Source of the DNA: Trichosporon coremiiforme
Taxonomy: Eukaryota; Basidiomycota; Tremellomycetes; Trichosporonales; Trichosporonaceae
Direction of reading: 5' to 3'
Assembly (NCBI GenBank): GCA_039545355.1
Contig: BCJJ01000001.1
Location: 1,734,570 to 1,798,569 of the forward strand
Length of the DNA stretch: 64,000 bases
Shown here: piece by piece, positions 19,741-32,380 of the stretch
Layout: each line of letters opens with the position of its first letter
Position numbering within the stretch: the first letter of the stretch is position 1
The notes under the pieces: model-generated
What the model saw: the letters and a program-made list of their open reading frames with translations, nothing else
The model's database searches: none
Told to the model about the DNA's origin: nothing
Program-made: the position numbers and the translations under genes

Positions 19741-22126
19741 ATGGAGGCGATAGCGGTCCACTCATCGCCTACCACGATTAGCTCTTCTCTCCCCAGTCCA
19801 ACGGCCAACAAACGACACAGCAGGACCAGCCGCGAGTCCAAGAATGGAGACGACAACCATACGAAGAGGAAGCACAAACGCCCCCGATCTTCCGTCTCAC
19901 CGACAGTCCAAGGCAACGGGCGGGCCAAAAGAAACCTTCATGCTGCAGAGACCGAGAGCGACTCTGACAGCAAATCCACCGTACGACCTGTCGCTGCCGC
20001 AAGTAAGACCAAGTTCAAGGCGCTGAACACCGTTCAGAGGAGACTCAATGGTCGCGCGTCCGACAGCAATTCCGACGCCCAGGAATCGCTGAAGACCCCC
20101 AAACCCAAGCGATCAGTACAGTCAACTCTCTCCAAATCGTCATCGTCTTCGCCGGACCCGATCGACGGCCTTGATGAACGATCATCGCCTCCACCGCAAT
20201 GGATCCTCGACCCAAACGCCAGTCCCCTACACTCCGATGAGGACACCCCGAAGCCGAAGAAGAAGCAGCGAGAGCGCAGCCCGTTAACGCTTCCCAAAGC
20301 TCGTTTCAGTCCGAGGAAACTTGTCAGCAAGTCGAAAAACGATATCTGCCGTTCACATTCCGATCAACCCAAAGCGACAAGCTGGACTCTTCCCGAATCT
20401 TCCCGTCAGGTCCCAGAGCTCTTTGGTAACTCAACCCGTGCCCATCGCAAATCCACTGTTAGCACCAGTGTAGTGAAGAAACAGAAAGTCGATGGGGAGC
20501 CTCGCCAGCAGGGTCGGGAGAATAGGCCTCAGTGCGGCTCAACCAGCAGCACATCCAAAGAACAACCACGAGCTGGAGAGCCTGAAGCTCAATCTTCTCG
20601 AAAGAAGGATGGTTGGAAACTACCGACGTCGCGGCAGGAACGAGGAAAGGACCAAAAGCTAGGCTCGAAGTCGATCGCTCCTAGTGACCGGTTCTCTGAC
20701 GACGAATCTGAGAGGGGTACTGGGGGCAGCAAGAAGTCATCTGGCAAGAGCAAGCAATCGCGGCGGGACGAGGAAGGCGCCAAGTTTTGGGAGGCTTCAA
20801 CCAAGGACGAGCCGCATAGCCGGCTCAGCATGGAGACGGCCAAAATCACGGCCAAGCTGGAATCCGAGGAACGGCTGGCCGCGGCGCAGTTTGAGGCCGA
20901 GGACAGGGAGAGAGCGGCGAGCTGGCGAGGAGTCGAACGCAACAACCGACAAGGAGAATCCTTCTTCGCGTTGACGGCTACGGTCGACATTGCCGAAACG
21001 GAAGAGAGAATCGCCAGGGCCCAGGCGGCCATCAAGTAAGTTGGCGTGGGAGACGTCAACTGACCCCAGCGCCAAGCCCGTCTCGCTGTCGCAGGAGACA
21101 GACGCCGAGGAGCTGGAGGAAGAACGGTATTGTGGTGAGTACGGATGTTTGACAGTGCCCTTACGATAAGCTCGGTTTTGCAACTACGACGATCTCTGCG
21201 ACATCTGCTTCAGCCCCATGCCCAAACACCCTTCAAACGGTCTGTTGAAGCTGCGCAGGAAGTTGAAGCGCGGTGCACACAAGACACAAGGCATCACCTT
21301 TTGCACGATGCATCGCGCCGAGACAAAGACCCTGCCTCTTGGATGGCGAGCGGGCTACCCAAAGGAACTCGATTTCTCCAACATCGACAGCCGCCTTGAA
21401 GAGGGCTTCATCCGCGACCGTATTGCGCGTGTCGCCAACTGCCCCAAGAACTCAAAGTTCTTCCGACGCGCTCAGAAAAACATCGATGTTCTCGGCCTGA
21501 CGCGCTGGCAGTCGCTGACTGCGCAATCCAGCGATGAGGTGTTGTCCACGGCTACTCCTGGTTACTACGGGGACTTGGGTCGCGCGATCATCATACACCA
21601 CTTCCAGCATCTTGTAAAGTGGAAGCTGTTGACACTTGGTTCCGACGACATTCAGCCCCTCAGCTCCACCGACTTTATCATCCACGTCCTTGTTCCGGAG
21701 GCTGCCATCCTGCTCATCATGCAGGATCAAGGCTGGGACGGCGGAGACGCGGCAGACAGGGCGGCCGCCCGCGCTAAGGCGATGGACACGCACCGACAGA
21801 GCGGAGAGTACGGTCGTGCCGCATTCCGAGAGGAGAGTGCGCAGGGTCGCGAGGTGCTCGGCCACCTGGAGGCGACTCTGGAGCAGAAGCGCAAACGACT
21901 TGAGGGACGGGCGCGAGAGGAGGCGGAGGTCCACCGCTCGCAGGTGATCGAGGTCCTGTCAAGCGATCCTGTGGACCCGAGCAGCGATTACGGAGACGAC
22001 CCGGCGTGGCTGAACGACGCGTTCGAGGCTTACGAGGCACTCGACCCGAAAGATATAACCCCTCGGGCACGACTTCCCAGTACGAAGCTGCCACGAACTG
22101 CATTGCACAGCTCTCAATACGGATAA
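19741..22126 (+). CDS. RTC4-domain protein (restriction of telomere capping 4-like)
   Basis: Three exons (19741-21035, 21070-21134, 21171-22126) give 771 residues. The first 430 residues are disordered, Ser/Lys/Arg-rich, with several nuclear-type basic patches (KRKHKRPRSS, KPKKKQRERS). The C-terminal part begins with a Cys-rich segment across the last junction (RYCARFCNYDDLCDICF), then GITFCTMHRAETKTLPLGW, SKFFRRA and the diagnostic block DFIIHVLVPEAAILLIMQDQ. This arrangement, Cys pair, C-x-x-H-R and the LVPE motif, is that of the RTC4-like domain. In budding yeast RTC4 was found in a screen for telomere capping; its biochemistry is not established. The last intron is 36 nt and uses an AAG acceptor, the only choice that keeps frame. 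Confidence 0.75.
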
Positions 22127-22905
22127 TAAACTACCATTCCCGCATAATGTTGTGCCATCATTGTAGCTCTAGAATCTGTACCATATGGAACGCAGCGTCT
22201 CTGCACGTTTATCATACGCGTGCAAGGGTTCAGGGGCGACTAACGCGCGATGCAGGGCCGCGGCAAAGCCTGCGATTAGCGACATTAGAGATTGTCCTAA
22301 TGCCCGTCTAGAATCGGATTAAGCCTGCAGACGGCAAAGTTTTTCAATTTTTCACGTGGGCGACCCCTAACGACCCTTAACAGTCAACAGAGTCTCACAC
22401 TTCACCTCAGCGCACCGTATCACCCGGTTGCTCCCGTCCGGTGGCCGCTTGTTGTTGAATCTTGCCATCCACCCTCCTCCAAGCATATCGCACCCCAGCA
22501 TCCGCTTGCTATACCCAACTCCTTCGACTTGCTCGGCATTGCCTGGTCCTGACCGGAAGGGAAGACGGCCAGCCGCGTGACTCTCGTCTTTCCGACGCTC
22601 GATCGCGATCGACCTCCCAACGACACCAACACCAAAAGCTTCAACTCCTCCGACGAGTGCATCAACATCATCGATTCGCGCCATCGGACCCATCCTCGAC
22701 TTCCCCATCCTTTCTCGACATCTCTATCGTCCGCCAAGGTCACTATTGCAACCAGCGACATTTCACAAGCCCGTCAAGATAGATTGCCACAATTCAGCTT
22801 ATCGCACGTTCCAGCTCCCTCGACGTAATCAACCCTATATCACAACAGTCTTACGAGCCGTAACGTCGTTCATCTAGGCCTCAGAGAAGTGGCCTCGGGC
22901 AGACA
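22127..22905. promoter_or_regulatory. long leader and promoter region of the FHA/forkhead gene
   Basis: About 780 bases with no protein-like frame. The last 450 bases are rich in C, T and A and probably form a long transcribed leader. No specific binding site is claimed. Confidence 0.4.
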
Positions 22906-25900
22906 ATGTCTGGGCCATGGCAGCCGCCGGCTCCGAGCCTGGCAGCGCTGCCGGTCGATAGGAGCAAAACAGATCCAAAACCTGCATACTACAAGCTCCA
23001 GTTCGGTGATGACGTTACGGGATTCTCTTACTATGTTCGGACACTGAGCGTGGTCATCGGACGCAACTGCGTGAGTAGACGATTGAGAAGGTGCTATTCG
23101 ACTGTGAAGGACAAGTGCCCACTCGCTGCGCACAATGATGTTCACGATGCTTCGAGCGAAGGAGGTCACAGTGCTCATTGAGGTGGAGGCGGCTATGACG
23201 CTCCTCTGTCGAGGGCTTGTGTACGGAAGAGCTGTGAGATGCAGACGATGAGATGGGAGGCCATGGCTTCGGCCCATGTTGAACGGACTGTGCTGACTCG
23301 TGCAGGAACGCCCACCGGCCCCCGCACCTCCTGTCCCCGCCCTCCCACCACCAGCTCTATTGGACATTGGAGGTGGGATACTCAAGACTCCGCCGTTAGG
23401 ACATCACTCCCCGGAGATCAGCTCGATCAACGCGAACTTGTCTTTAGCGGACTTGGGATTGCCTGAAGGATTCAACATTGATGCTTTGGCGGACCTGCCC
23501 GCTAGTGCGGTGGCGGCAGTCACCGGCGTATCATTAGATGGACTTGGAATGGGAACATTCGAGCCGCTGGCGCCAGATGCTGAAGCCGCCGCCCCGAGTG
23601 GTGGGGATGTGGTGATGACGGATGCGGCTGCGCTCGTCGCGTCAGCTGCCCCCTCACTCGACGCGCCTATGGCTGTTCAGCCGTCGGCTTCGCTGGAGCC
23701 GGAAATTACGATGGGAGAAGCGGACGTGAAGGCGGAGCCTGTGGAGCCCTCAGAAGCCCCTGCGACTTCGACGCCAGCACCTGATGCCATCGCAACGGAC
23801 GCTTCCTCAGGACCTGCTTCTGCTGGACCGGCTGGCTCCGCCTCAGCGTCGGGGACCCCTGTTTTCCAGACGCCGACGGTGGAGAATCTAGCCATCAGCA
23901 CACCCGCGGACGGAACGCCGGCTGGATCAGTGGGGAGCGGCACTCCCGCAGGCTCGGCTCCTCCTCCGGAGGTCAAGGTGGAGGCTGATGCCATCGCAAT
24001 GGCAGAAGCCAGCCTTGACATCAAGCCGGATCTGGCTGAACTGGAGAAGATCAACTTGGAGCTGAACGGTGGGGTGGTCGACCCTCTTCCCCCGCCTCCG
24101 CCGCCTATGAAGTTCGCATCCACGCTCGAGCACGTCGACGTTGACCTCGGACCACTCAAGTCGGTCTCACGAAACCACGCCAAGATCGAATACCGTACCG
24201 ACATGGGTCAGTTCTGCCTCGAGATCTTTGGCAGGAACGGTGCCTGGGTGGACGACCGCTACTATGTTAAGGGCACAGTCGTCCCTCTTCAGCAGGGCTC
24301 CCAAATCCAGATCGCGACGCGCATCTTCTCGTTTGTCCTTCCTCCGTCTCCCGATGGCTCGCCGCCGATGGGCGCGGCCCTCGACGTTCCTGTGGACTCG
24401 GTCGCCTACGAGAGTCTGCCCTACCCCTACAACCTTCCTCCCGATCAGGTCGGTTACGCCGAGTTCTTCGGCGAGGCGGGACCCGGACCAGCTTCCGCAG
24501 CCAACATGGCGGCTCGCGTGCCGGCGTTCAACGCCTTCGCCGCGACAGATAATTACGGTCTCGGCGACGGCCGGTTCGCGGATCCGGAGTGGGTCGACTC
24601 ATGGGAGTCCGGGAACAGCGACGACTCGGACGACGAGAGCAGTGCAGACGACGACGACAAGCCGAAGCGCACAGTCATCAAGTTGCGCACGAAGAAGGTC
24701 GAGGAGGAGTCCGATCTTTCGTCACTCTCTAGCGACGAGGAAGAAGAGAAGGAGCCCGAACCGAAGCCGGCCAAACCGAAGAAGAAAGACAGTGTGGAGG
24801 TCAAGGTCGAGGCGACCACTCCGAAGAAGAAGGTCGCCGGGAAGGCGCCGGCCAAGGTCAAGGTCGCCGGGAAGGGTTACAAGTCACCCGCTCTCGCCAT
24901 GGCGCAGAAACCGAAAGAGGAGATGGACGTCGACGAAGAAGTCGCTCCAGAACCCAAGGCGACCCCGACCAAGAAAAAGGTCAAAGAGGAGAAGAAGAAG
25001 GAAGCCAAGAAGAAGAAGAGCGCAGCGACGGCCTCTGCTCCTGCCTCAACACCCGCTTCCACATCAACACCGGCCTCAGCGACGCCGGCCACCACCCATG
25101 TGCCTACTCCTCCGGTGGCTGCGACGCCCGTCACAGTTTCATCAGCGTCGACATCTCCCGCAGCGTCGACCGCCACGCAACCTGCACCGACCTCTGCTCC
25201 TCAGCCCGTCAATCTGGCTCAGGCTCAGACGCTTGCTCAAGCTCAGGCGCAAGCCCAGGTTCAGGCTCCGGTTCGCCCGCCCGTACCTCCTCAGGCAGCA
25301 CCTCCAGTCAATCTTGCCGCTGCTGTTGCCGCGCAGCAACAGCCTGCCCAGCCGGCGCGTCCGCCGCCTCCTCCCGCAGCTCCCACACTTGCGGCTGCCA
25401 TGGCACAGCCGCCACAGCCGCAACCCGGCCAGGTTCGCCCTCCAGCTCCCGGCCAGCCTGGCGCTCCGCCGCCTCGTCCCCAAGGTCTCGCCCTTCCTCC
25501 AGGGGCTGTACCGAACTCCGCTCGTCCACCCCCTCCCGGCATGCATGCGGGCATGGTGCGCCCGCCGATGCGACCTCCCAACGGCGTCCCAGTTGCCGGA
25601 GCGCCAGCGCCTGGCACTCCTGTCGCTCTTCCTCCTGGTGTTCGCCCGGGAATGCAGCAGCCACTTCCTCCAGCGGCAGTGCGACCCCCCGTTCGACCCC
25701 AGCAGGCTGCCCCCAGGCAGACGCTCGCTCAGCAGCGCGCCGCCCAGCAGGCAGCAGACGGGCCGCCCAAGCCTTACTACATCTCGGAGCTCAAGGAGAA
25801 CCCCACTCGCCCCGGACACATCCTCTGCTCCGTGCCTATTCCTCCTTCCGGTGCCGGTCCGCGTAACCCGCCATCGCAAATCCTCGGTCTTGACGGGAAG

Positions 25901-27643
25901 CTCTTCATCGGACCTCCGCCCCTCAAGCCCACAGCGACGTTTGCCACTATCATCCACCGTGCGCTCGTCAATTTGCCTCGTGGACGCGGAACGCTCGGAG
26001 AAGTGTGCAACTGGGTGGCTGGTGAATGGGAGTGGTTCCGCCTCAATCCTGAAGCTGGGTGGCAGAACTCCATCCGTCACAATCTGTCCCTTAACAAGGC
26101 ATTCCTCAAAGTTCCTCGTATCCCCGAGGATGACCCCGAGAGCAAGGGAAGTGTGTGGATTCTGGATCCCGAGGAAGGACCGTTATTCGAGGAGAAGCAG
26201 CGCCGCGATGCGCTCAAATCCGAAGGCAAGGCCAAGAACGCCGAGGAAAAGCGCATGAAAGAGCGACTGCGTGCCGAGGAGAGGGCCAGGAAACAGCGCG
26301 AACGCGAGATGGCGCTGGCTGAGGCTGCAAAGCATCAGCATCTCGCTGGCCGCATGCAGGCTCGTCCGATGGCCCGTCCCGTTCCCGCCGGCACCGCCCA
26401 GCCGCAGGTGGTCAGTGCCAACCGAGGTGTGCTGCAACCGAAGGCCAAGATCATCGTCTCGATCCAGCCCGTCACGCCGGCGCTGCGTGCAAAGTCCGTC
26501 ATCGATAAGACCGACTCGGCGGGCAACCCGCTCCCATTCGTCTGCGATGGCACGAACCTCATCCTGGACCAGACGACTTTCGGCCATCTGACATCCGACA
26601 TTGTGGACAAGCTGCAGTTACTCGGCGCTGCGGGCGCCGTCGACGTGCTGTCCGCGTGGGTAGTCAACAAGAATAAGCAGCAGGCCCAAAAGGCTGCCGC
26701 TGCGAAGGCAGCAGGACAGAAGCCTGGCATGCCTGTCCGCCCTGGTATTCCTGGCGCTCGCCCTCCGCCTCCCAAACCCGGGGCGCCTGGTACCGCAACT
26801 GTTCGCCCACCCGCCAAACCTGGCGCGAAACCTCTGCCTGGCCCGGCCCCGCCCGGAGCGAACCTTACTAAAGTCATTGGCATGATCGCTGAGGTGGCGA
26901 ACGCGAGAGGCGATGTGAACACCGTCGGACCCAACGCTGGCGCGCTACTTCGTTACATTCGCGTCGTCGGTGTCGACATCGACCTGAGGGTGGCTGAGCG
27001 TATCTGGCAGACGGGCGTGGTCCCCCCGCTGCCTCCGAAGAAGCCGATGAACGGGAAGCCAGGTCAACCGGGTGTCCGTCCGCCTGGCGCTCGACCTCCT
27101 GCCCCTGGTGCTGTCCGTCCTGGTCAACCCGGAGCTCGTCCACCTGGTCAGCCTGCTCCTGGGCAACCCGGCGTTCGCCCTCCGGGCCAGCCTGGTGTCG
27201 TCCGGCCCCCGGTGCCGGGAGCGCCAGGAGTTCGTCCGCCTGCGCCCGTCAATGGTGTCAGGCCGCCTGCACCGGCCGGTGCACCTGCACCTGGTGTCGC
27301 TCCAGCTGCCGGTGCCGCTCCTGCAGCGGTGCCGGCCGCGACTCCCACTGCGCCGGTTCCCGCCCCGGCACCGACCCAACCGACCGCGCCTGCACCGGCC
27401 GCCGCCCCCGCACCAGCGCCAGCAGCAGCTCTGGCCCCAGTCCCCGCACCAGTGCCCCCACTTGCCCCTGCCCCTGCTCCTGCACCTGTCGCTGCACCAC
27501 CCCCAGCCCCTGTTGCAGCACCCCCTGACGCCTCGCTGAAGCGTAAGCTTGACGATGCTCCTGCACCCCCCACGACTGTTGCTGCACCGGCAGTCGCTAC
27601 TGGCGAAGATCCCGCCGCCAAGAAACCGAGATTGGATGGTTAG
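22906..27643 (+). CDS. FHA and forkhead transcription factor of the FHL1 type
   Basis: Two exons (22906-23070 and 23306-27643) give 1500 residues. The FHA domain is in two parts: YYKLQFGDDVTGFSYYV and LSVVIGRNC at residues 28-55, then VDVDLGPLKSVSRNHAKIEY and IFGRNGAWVDDRYYVKG at about 332-375. The forkhead domain lies at about 929-1010 (FATIIHRALVN, GWQNSIRHNLSLNKAFLKVP, GSVWILDPEEG). Between and after them are long Pro/Ala/Gln-rich low-complexity tracts, including many PGQPGVRPP-like repeats near the C-terminus. In yeasts FHL1 with Ifh1 controls ribosomal protein genes and RNA processing; the same role here is inference from domain order. Acidic and lysine-rich runs (KKKVKEEKKKEAKKKKS) fall near residue 555-575. 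Confidence 0.88.
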
Positions 27644-27950
27644 ATGATGATAAGATTTGAGTAGCTTGTTGTATCCATGCATACACTCTGCATTATAATA
27701 CCTCGATGAGCACGCATGCATGTATATTTGGTTCTGTCACGCCACCGATTCGAAACGTAGGTGTGTCACCGGCTGCTTGCGGGAGCGGTGCCACGCGAAG
27801 CCCCGTCTGGGGCCGCTGCAATGACGAGGTTCCACTTGATCCGCATGACGTTTTTCGCCGTTCCACCATCCATCCGCGAAAGTCGATACCCATAGCCGAG
27901 TCAACAACAACTCCTCGCCATCGCTCCACCTCCCACCGCCGCCCGGCGGT
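27644..27950. other. intergenic region between the forkhead gene and the lipase gene
   Basis: About 300 bases. The AT-rich first 80 bases probably hold the forkhead polyadenylation signal and the rest the lipase promoter. Nothing else is seen. Confidence 0.45.
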
Positions 27951-29794
27951 ATGCTGCTCGCGACGCACTCCCACAGAGCCTCTCGTAGGCTCCTAGTCGC
28001 CTCCATGTCCGCACCTCGTTCGCGTCCAGGGTCGACCACCCCCACGCCTGCGCACCCCAACACCGAGTCCCGAACATCGCTGTCCTCTTCATCAACGCCT
28101 CGCGCGTCGCTCGACAAACCAGACTTTGCCAAACCCCTGTCGCCGACTTCTGAGCCGCTTTCATCGCTCCTGCAGGACGCGCTGTCGTCACCGTTACCGC
28201 ATGACAGTCCCAGCCCGAAGACTCCCAGTCCGTCGTCAACACCTCGCCCGTTCACACCGCCTACCAATGTGACGCCGCCCCCAAGGGCACACCATGCACC
28301 CGTGAACCGATCAAAGCGGGCGCTGCCGTCGCACCAGCGGCCGCGTCTCGTGTCGCGGTTGTCGCGTTCGTCCTCCACCACTGGGACAACATACGCGAAT
28401 GCCGAGGACGACAGCCACACGCGGGCCCGAGTGCACGACCATGCGCACGCCCACGAGCCGTCCAGCGCTACGATTAACGAGATTCAGCGCCGGCTTTCGT
28501 CGGGCGGTACGCCCCTTTCGCCAGGCACTAGCATGTGGGCGATGGATTACGCGCACCAGCACACGAGACTAGAGTCGTTCCCTGACCTGGACCCGAGAAC
28601 GGGACTGCCAAAGTCGCCGGAGACGCGGACAAGCGATGCACGGCTACAGATCCAGAGGACGATATCGGAGCTGTCATCGCACGAGGGCGAGGTCGACGAC
28701 GAGCCGCAGATGAGCCTGCCCCTTGTCGGATCAGTCCCGCTGCCAAAATCGCCGTTCGACGTGGGACGGCGCGCGTTCAGCACTAGCGTGTCGGCGAGCC
28801 AGGACTTCAGCAAGGATATCAGCAAGTGGGCGAAGAACTGGCTGCCGGGAACGTCGGTCAGCAAGGAGCACGTCGACTCTATCCTGAGCGAGGCGGACCA
28901 GGCGCCGACAGCGGAGCAGGAGCAGGAGCAGATCAACAAGAAGTACGAGACGCCGAAGAACCCGCTCGTGTTCTGCCATGGACTGCTCGGATTCGACGTG
29001 CTCGGCCCGCGGAACATTGCGCCGATGCAGATCTCGTACTGGCGCGGTGTGCGCGAAGTGCTGGAGAGCAACGGCGCCGAGGTCATGATCTGCCGCGTGC
29101 CGGCAACGGCGAGCATCAAGGACCGCGCGACGATCCTGATGGAGCAGATCGAGAAGCAATACGAGGGTCGTACGGTAAACCTGATCGGGCACTCGATGGG
29201 CGGCCTCGACTGTCGCTACCTGATCTCGGTACTGAAGCCGACCAAGTTCAGCGTTTGCTCGCTGACGACGATCTCGACGCCGCACCGAGGCTCCCCGTTC
29301 GCCGACTATGTCATTGACAATGTCATCGGGCGTGACCGCCTCCCGCAGCTGCTGGGCATGATGGAGTCGCTGAATCTGCCAAACTCGGGCGACGGCTCTG
29401 CGTTCGCGGCGCTCGGCACACGTGCGATGCGCGTCTTCAACACGGAAGTCATCGACGACCCCAACGTGCACTACTACTCGTGGGGTGCGTCGTGCGATCC
29501 GGGGCTCCTCGACACGTTCCGTTGGCCCCATAACGTCATCTACGCCAAGGAGGGCCCGAACGACGGTCTCGTGTCCGTCTACTCGGCCCGCTGGGGCGAG
29601 TACCGCGGCACGCTTCTCGGCGTGAACCACCTCGAGATGGTTGGCTGGGTCAACGCCATGAAGAACATGTTCTCCAACCTGACTGGCAACCCGGTCAGCT
29701 TCAAACCTGGAACCTTCTACCTTGAGATTGTAAGTTGTCGTTATCTTTTTGGGACTAACATCAGTCTGATTATTTGGCCGCACAAGGCTTTTAG
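27951..29794 (+). CDS. triacylglycerol lipase-like alpha/beta-hydrolase (Tgl2 type)
   Basis: Two exons (27951-29729 and 29765-29794) give 602 residues. The N-terminal 290 residues are Ser/Pro-rich and disordered; the first 20 (MLLATHSHRASRRLLVAS) could act as a mitochondrial presequence. A second ATG at residue 19 is an alternative start. The catalytic part begins with NPLVFCHGLLGFDVLGP, an HGLLG oxyanion loop, and has the nucleophile elbow LIGHSMGGLDC with Ser about 415. LTTISTPHRGSPFADYV is the usual downstream block. The DGLVSVYSARWGE and LGVNHLEMVGW segments supply the likely acid and histidine. The last exon adds only SDYLAAQGF. Family members hydrolyse triacylglycerol or short-chain esters; yeast Tgl2 is mitochondrial. 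Substrate here is inferred. Confidence 0.85.
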
Positions 29795-30576
29795 ACTATA
29801 GACCGACCATGTATGCTATTTAGGACTTAGCATGTCACTCGCCTGATATCTTGGCATGTTACTCGCCTGCTATATTGGCGTGAGTCACCCGATTCCAAGG
29901 GATCAGATTGATTGATTCGAGATCCCGGTCCACAGAGCTCGGTCGCAGCGGGCAGCGGGCAGTACCCACGTCGCACTCCAGCGCGTGATCAACTATCCAA
30001 ACAAAGGTAGTCTGGACATGAGACTGTGGCTTGCTGATATTGCTCCGCGACACCCCGAGGTTGTGGTCAGCAGACCCGATGACATGCTTTATCCGTGGAA
30101 TTCTGGATCTTATCACGGTGGCCGCTCTCGGCATCCTCGCGTCACAGGTGAGCCCGACATGGACCAACCCACGTGCAGAGTGGCACTTTTATTACAACTT
30201 AGCGCCTGACTCGACGCACATGATCACCAAGCGCCCACAAGCGAGAGCGGAGCAGCATAAACACCTGTGCAACCATGGGGTATGACATCGCCAGCTCAGG
30301 AACGCGGGCAGTGATGCCTAGCGAGGCGACTGACCTTGTGCCCGCGACCCCCCACTGCACACTGGGTTTCCACTGAGTTTCCGCCAGGTCCAGCTCAAGT
30401 CCCACTGTTGACAAAGTTGTTCTGGAGCCGACCCAGTGTTGGAGCGCAGCTAGCGCAGTCCCGGTCGCGTCTCGCTCGCGAGACCGGGAAAATCAACATG
30501 CATCCACACGAACGGGTATAACTGCATGCTTGCTGGATGCTTCACCCGCCGACTCCCACTGCATACACAGCTCACC
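29795..30576. promoter_or_regulatory. promoter region of the Dal5-type permease, with a GATA-type site
   Basis: About 780 bases without a credible gene. A TGATAAG element lies on the minus strand at 30109-30115, matching the consensus of fungal GATA factors. In many fungi GATA factors control nitrogen-source permeases, which fits the downstream gene. A single short match can occur by chance. Confidence 0.35.
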
Positions 30577-32380
30577 ATGTCCCAAAATCAACTAGGCTCC
30601 GCCCTCGGACCGACTTTGACGGACGAGGAGAAGGGCCGTCCCTCGCTGTCCCATCACGAGCACAGGGGCGTGCACGGGGTCCCCGAGGGGCTCCCGGCGT
30701 ATGACGAGAAGCAGCGCCAGGCGGATGTCCTCCACGAGGTTGGCGAAGTGGCCGCCGTTGGCGAGGTAGCGACTGACGTCTATGGTGGGTGAAGTTCGGA
30801 GGAGGGGCTGACGATCAGGCAGGCCCATCGTCCAGTTCGACTCCAAGGCGGAGAAACGTCTCGTACGCAAGCTCGACATCTTCACTGTGCCGACTGTGGC
30901 CCTTCTGTATCTGTTCACATTCATTGACGTGCGTGCTAGACTGGAGGAGAGATGCGGAGCCAAGTGACTAGTGGCAAATGGCAAGTGGCACAACTGACCG
31001 CAGCGAACCAACATCGGCAACGCCCGTCTCGCCAACTTCGAGCAGGACCTGCATCTCAAGGGCGTCGACTACAATGCCATCCTCTCTGTGTTCTATATTA
31101 GCTACATCCTGTTCGAGATTCCTTCGAATATCATGTGCAAAATTGTGGGACCCGGTCGTTGGCTCCCGTTGATGACACTTGGATTTGGTGTAAGTCGCGC
31201 CGCCACACGGCATTTCTGACTCCAGATCATCTCTCTGTGTACCGCGTTCATTACCAATTACTCGTCGGCCTGCGGCGTGCGCTTCTTGCTCGGTATCTTC
31301 GAGGCTGGCTTGCTCCCCGGCATCTCGTACTACTTCACGCGATGGTACCGCAAGTCTGAGCTCGCATTCCGCATCTCACTCTACATCTGCACGTCGCCCT
31401 TAGGCGGAGCCTTCTCAGGTCTCCTCGCCTCGGGCATCCTCAAAATCAACCACATCGGCAAGGTTCGGAGCTGGGCCATGCTATTCCTGGTCGAAGGAAT
31501 CATCACGATCGGCCTTGGCATCATGGCGTTCTTCACTCTGACCGACCGGCCGGAGACGGCGCGCTGGCTCAACCCCGAGGAGAAGGCGCTCGCCATTGCG
31601 CGCATTAAGTCAGAGAACGTCGGCACCAAGACCGTGCTCGACAAGATTGACAAGCGCAAGCTTATCCTGGGTATCTTCAACCCCAACACGATCGTCTGTG
31701 CGTGGATCTTCCTTCTCGATAACATCACGGCCCAGTCCATGGCCTTCTTCCTCCCCACGATTGTGGCCACGATCTACCCCAACAACTCGGTCGTCAGCAA
31801 GCAGCTGCACGCCGTCCCGCCCTTCGTTGTTGGTGCCGCTGTCGTCGTCATCTCCAACTTCTTCGCCTGGAAGCTCAACAAGCGCCTCGTCGTCATGATG
31901 ATCCTCGCCCCCCTGCCTATCGTCGGCTACATAATGTTCCTGGCCAGCGAGGACCCGCACGTTCGCTACGGCGCGACGTTTATCATCGCCGCGGGCTCCT
32001 TCCCATTCGGTGCCCTGTGTCCCTCTCAGTCGGCCGCCAACACCCTCTCCGACAGTGCGCGTTCTGCCGGTATCGGTCTCGTCATGGTCGCCGGCAACAT
32101 TGGCGGTCTCATCGCTACCTGGGCTTTCCCCAAGTACGATGGGCCCAACTATCCGTAAGTCAAAGATCATGGTTCCATGCTGATAAGCAGTATCGGCAAC
32201 GGTCTCAATCTCGCGACCAACGCACTCCTCTTCCTGTCCTGCGTCCTTCTCTACTTCTGGCTCAAGTGGGACAACCGCCGCCGCGACCGCGTCGACATGG
32301 ACGATGCGCTGGCCGACGTTGCCCATATTGCCCCTGAGGACCTTGACTACAAGCACCCCGCGTTCCGATGGCGCTATTAG
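30577..32380 (+). CDS. major facilitator superfamily permease, Dal5/allantoate (anion:cation symporter) family
   Basis: Five exons (30577-30784, 30819-30928, 31004-31189, 31226-32154, 32191-32380) give 540 residues. After an 80-residue hydrophilic N-terminus the protein reads RKLDIFTVPTVALLYLFTFI, DRTNIGNARLANFEQDLHL and YISYILFEIPSNIMCKIVGP, the opening signature of the Dal5 family. FLLGIFEAGLLPGISYYFTR and WYRKSELAFRISLYICTSPL follow. About 12 hydrophobic segments are present, split by the usual central loop (DRPETARWLNPEEKALA). These proteins import allantoate, nicotinate, vitamins or other organic anions across the plasma membrane. The actual substrate cannot be predicted. The C-terminus (LDYKHPAFRWRY) resembles the 'fRY' ending common in the family. 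Introns are 34-75 nt. Confidence 0.92.

Noticed and set aside
24141..26258. 705-codon open frame overlapping the FHA/forkhead gene
   Set aside because: Arg/Ser/Pro-rich shadow frame of a proline-rich gene; the FHA and forkhead motifs are in the other frame.
28731..29783. 350-codon antisense frame opposite the lipase
   Set aside because: Composition is typical of a complement frame and the plus-strand lipase motifs are clear.
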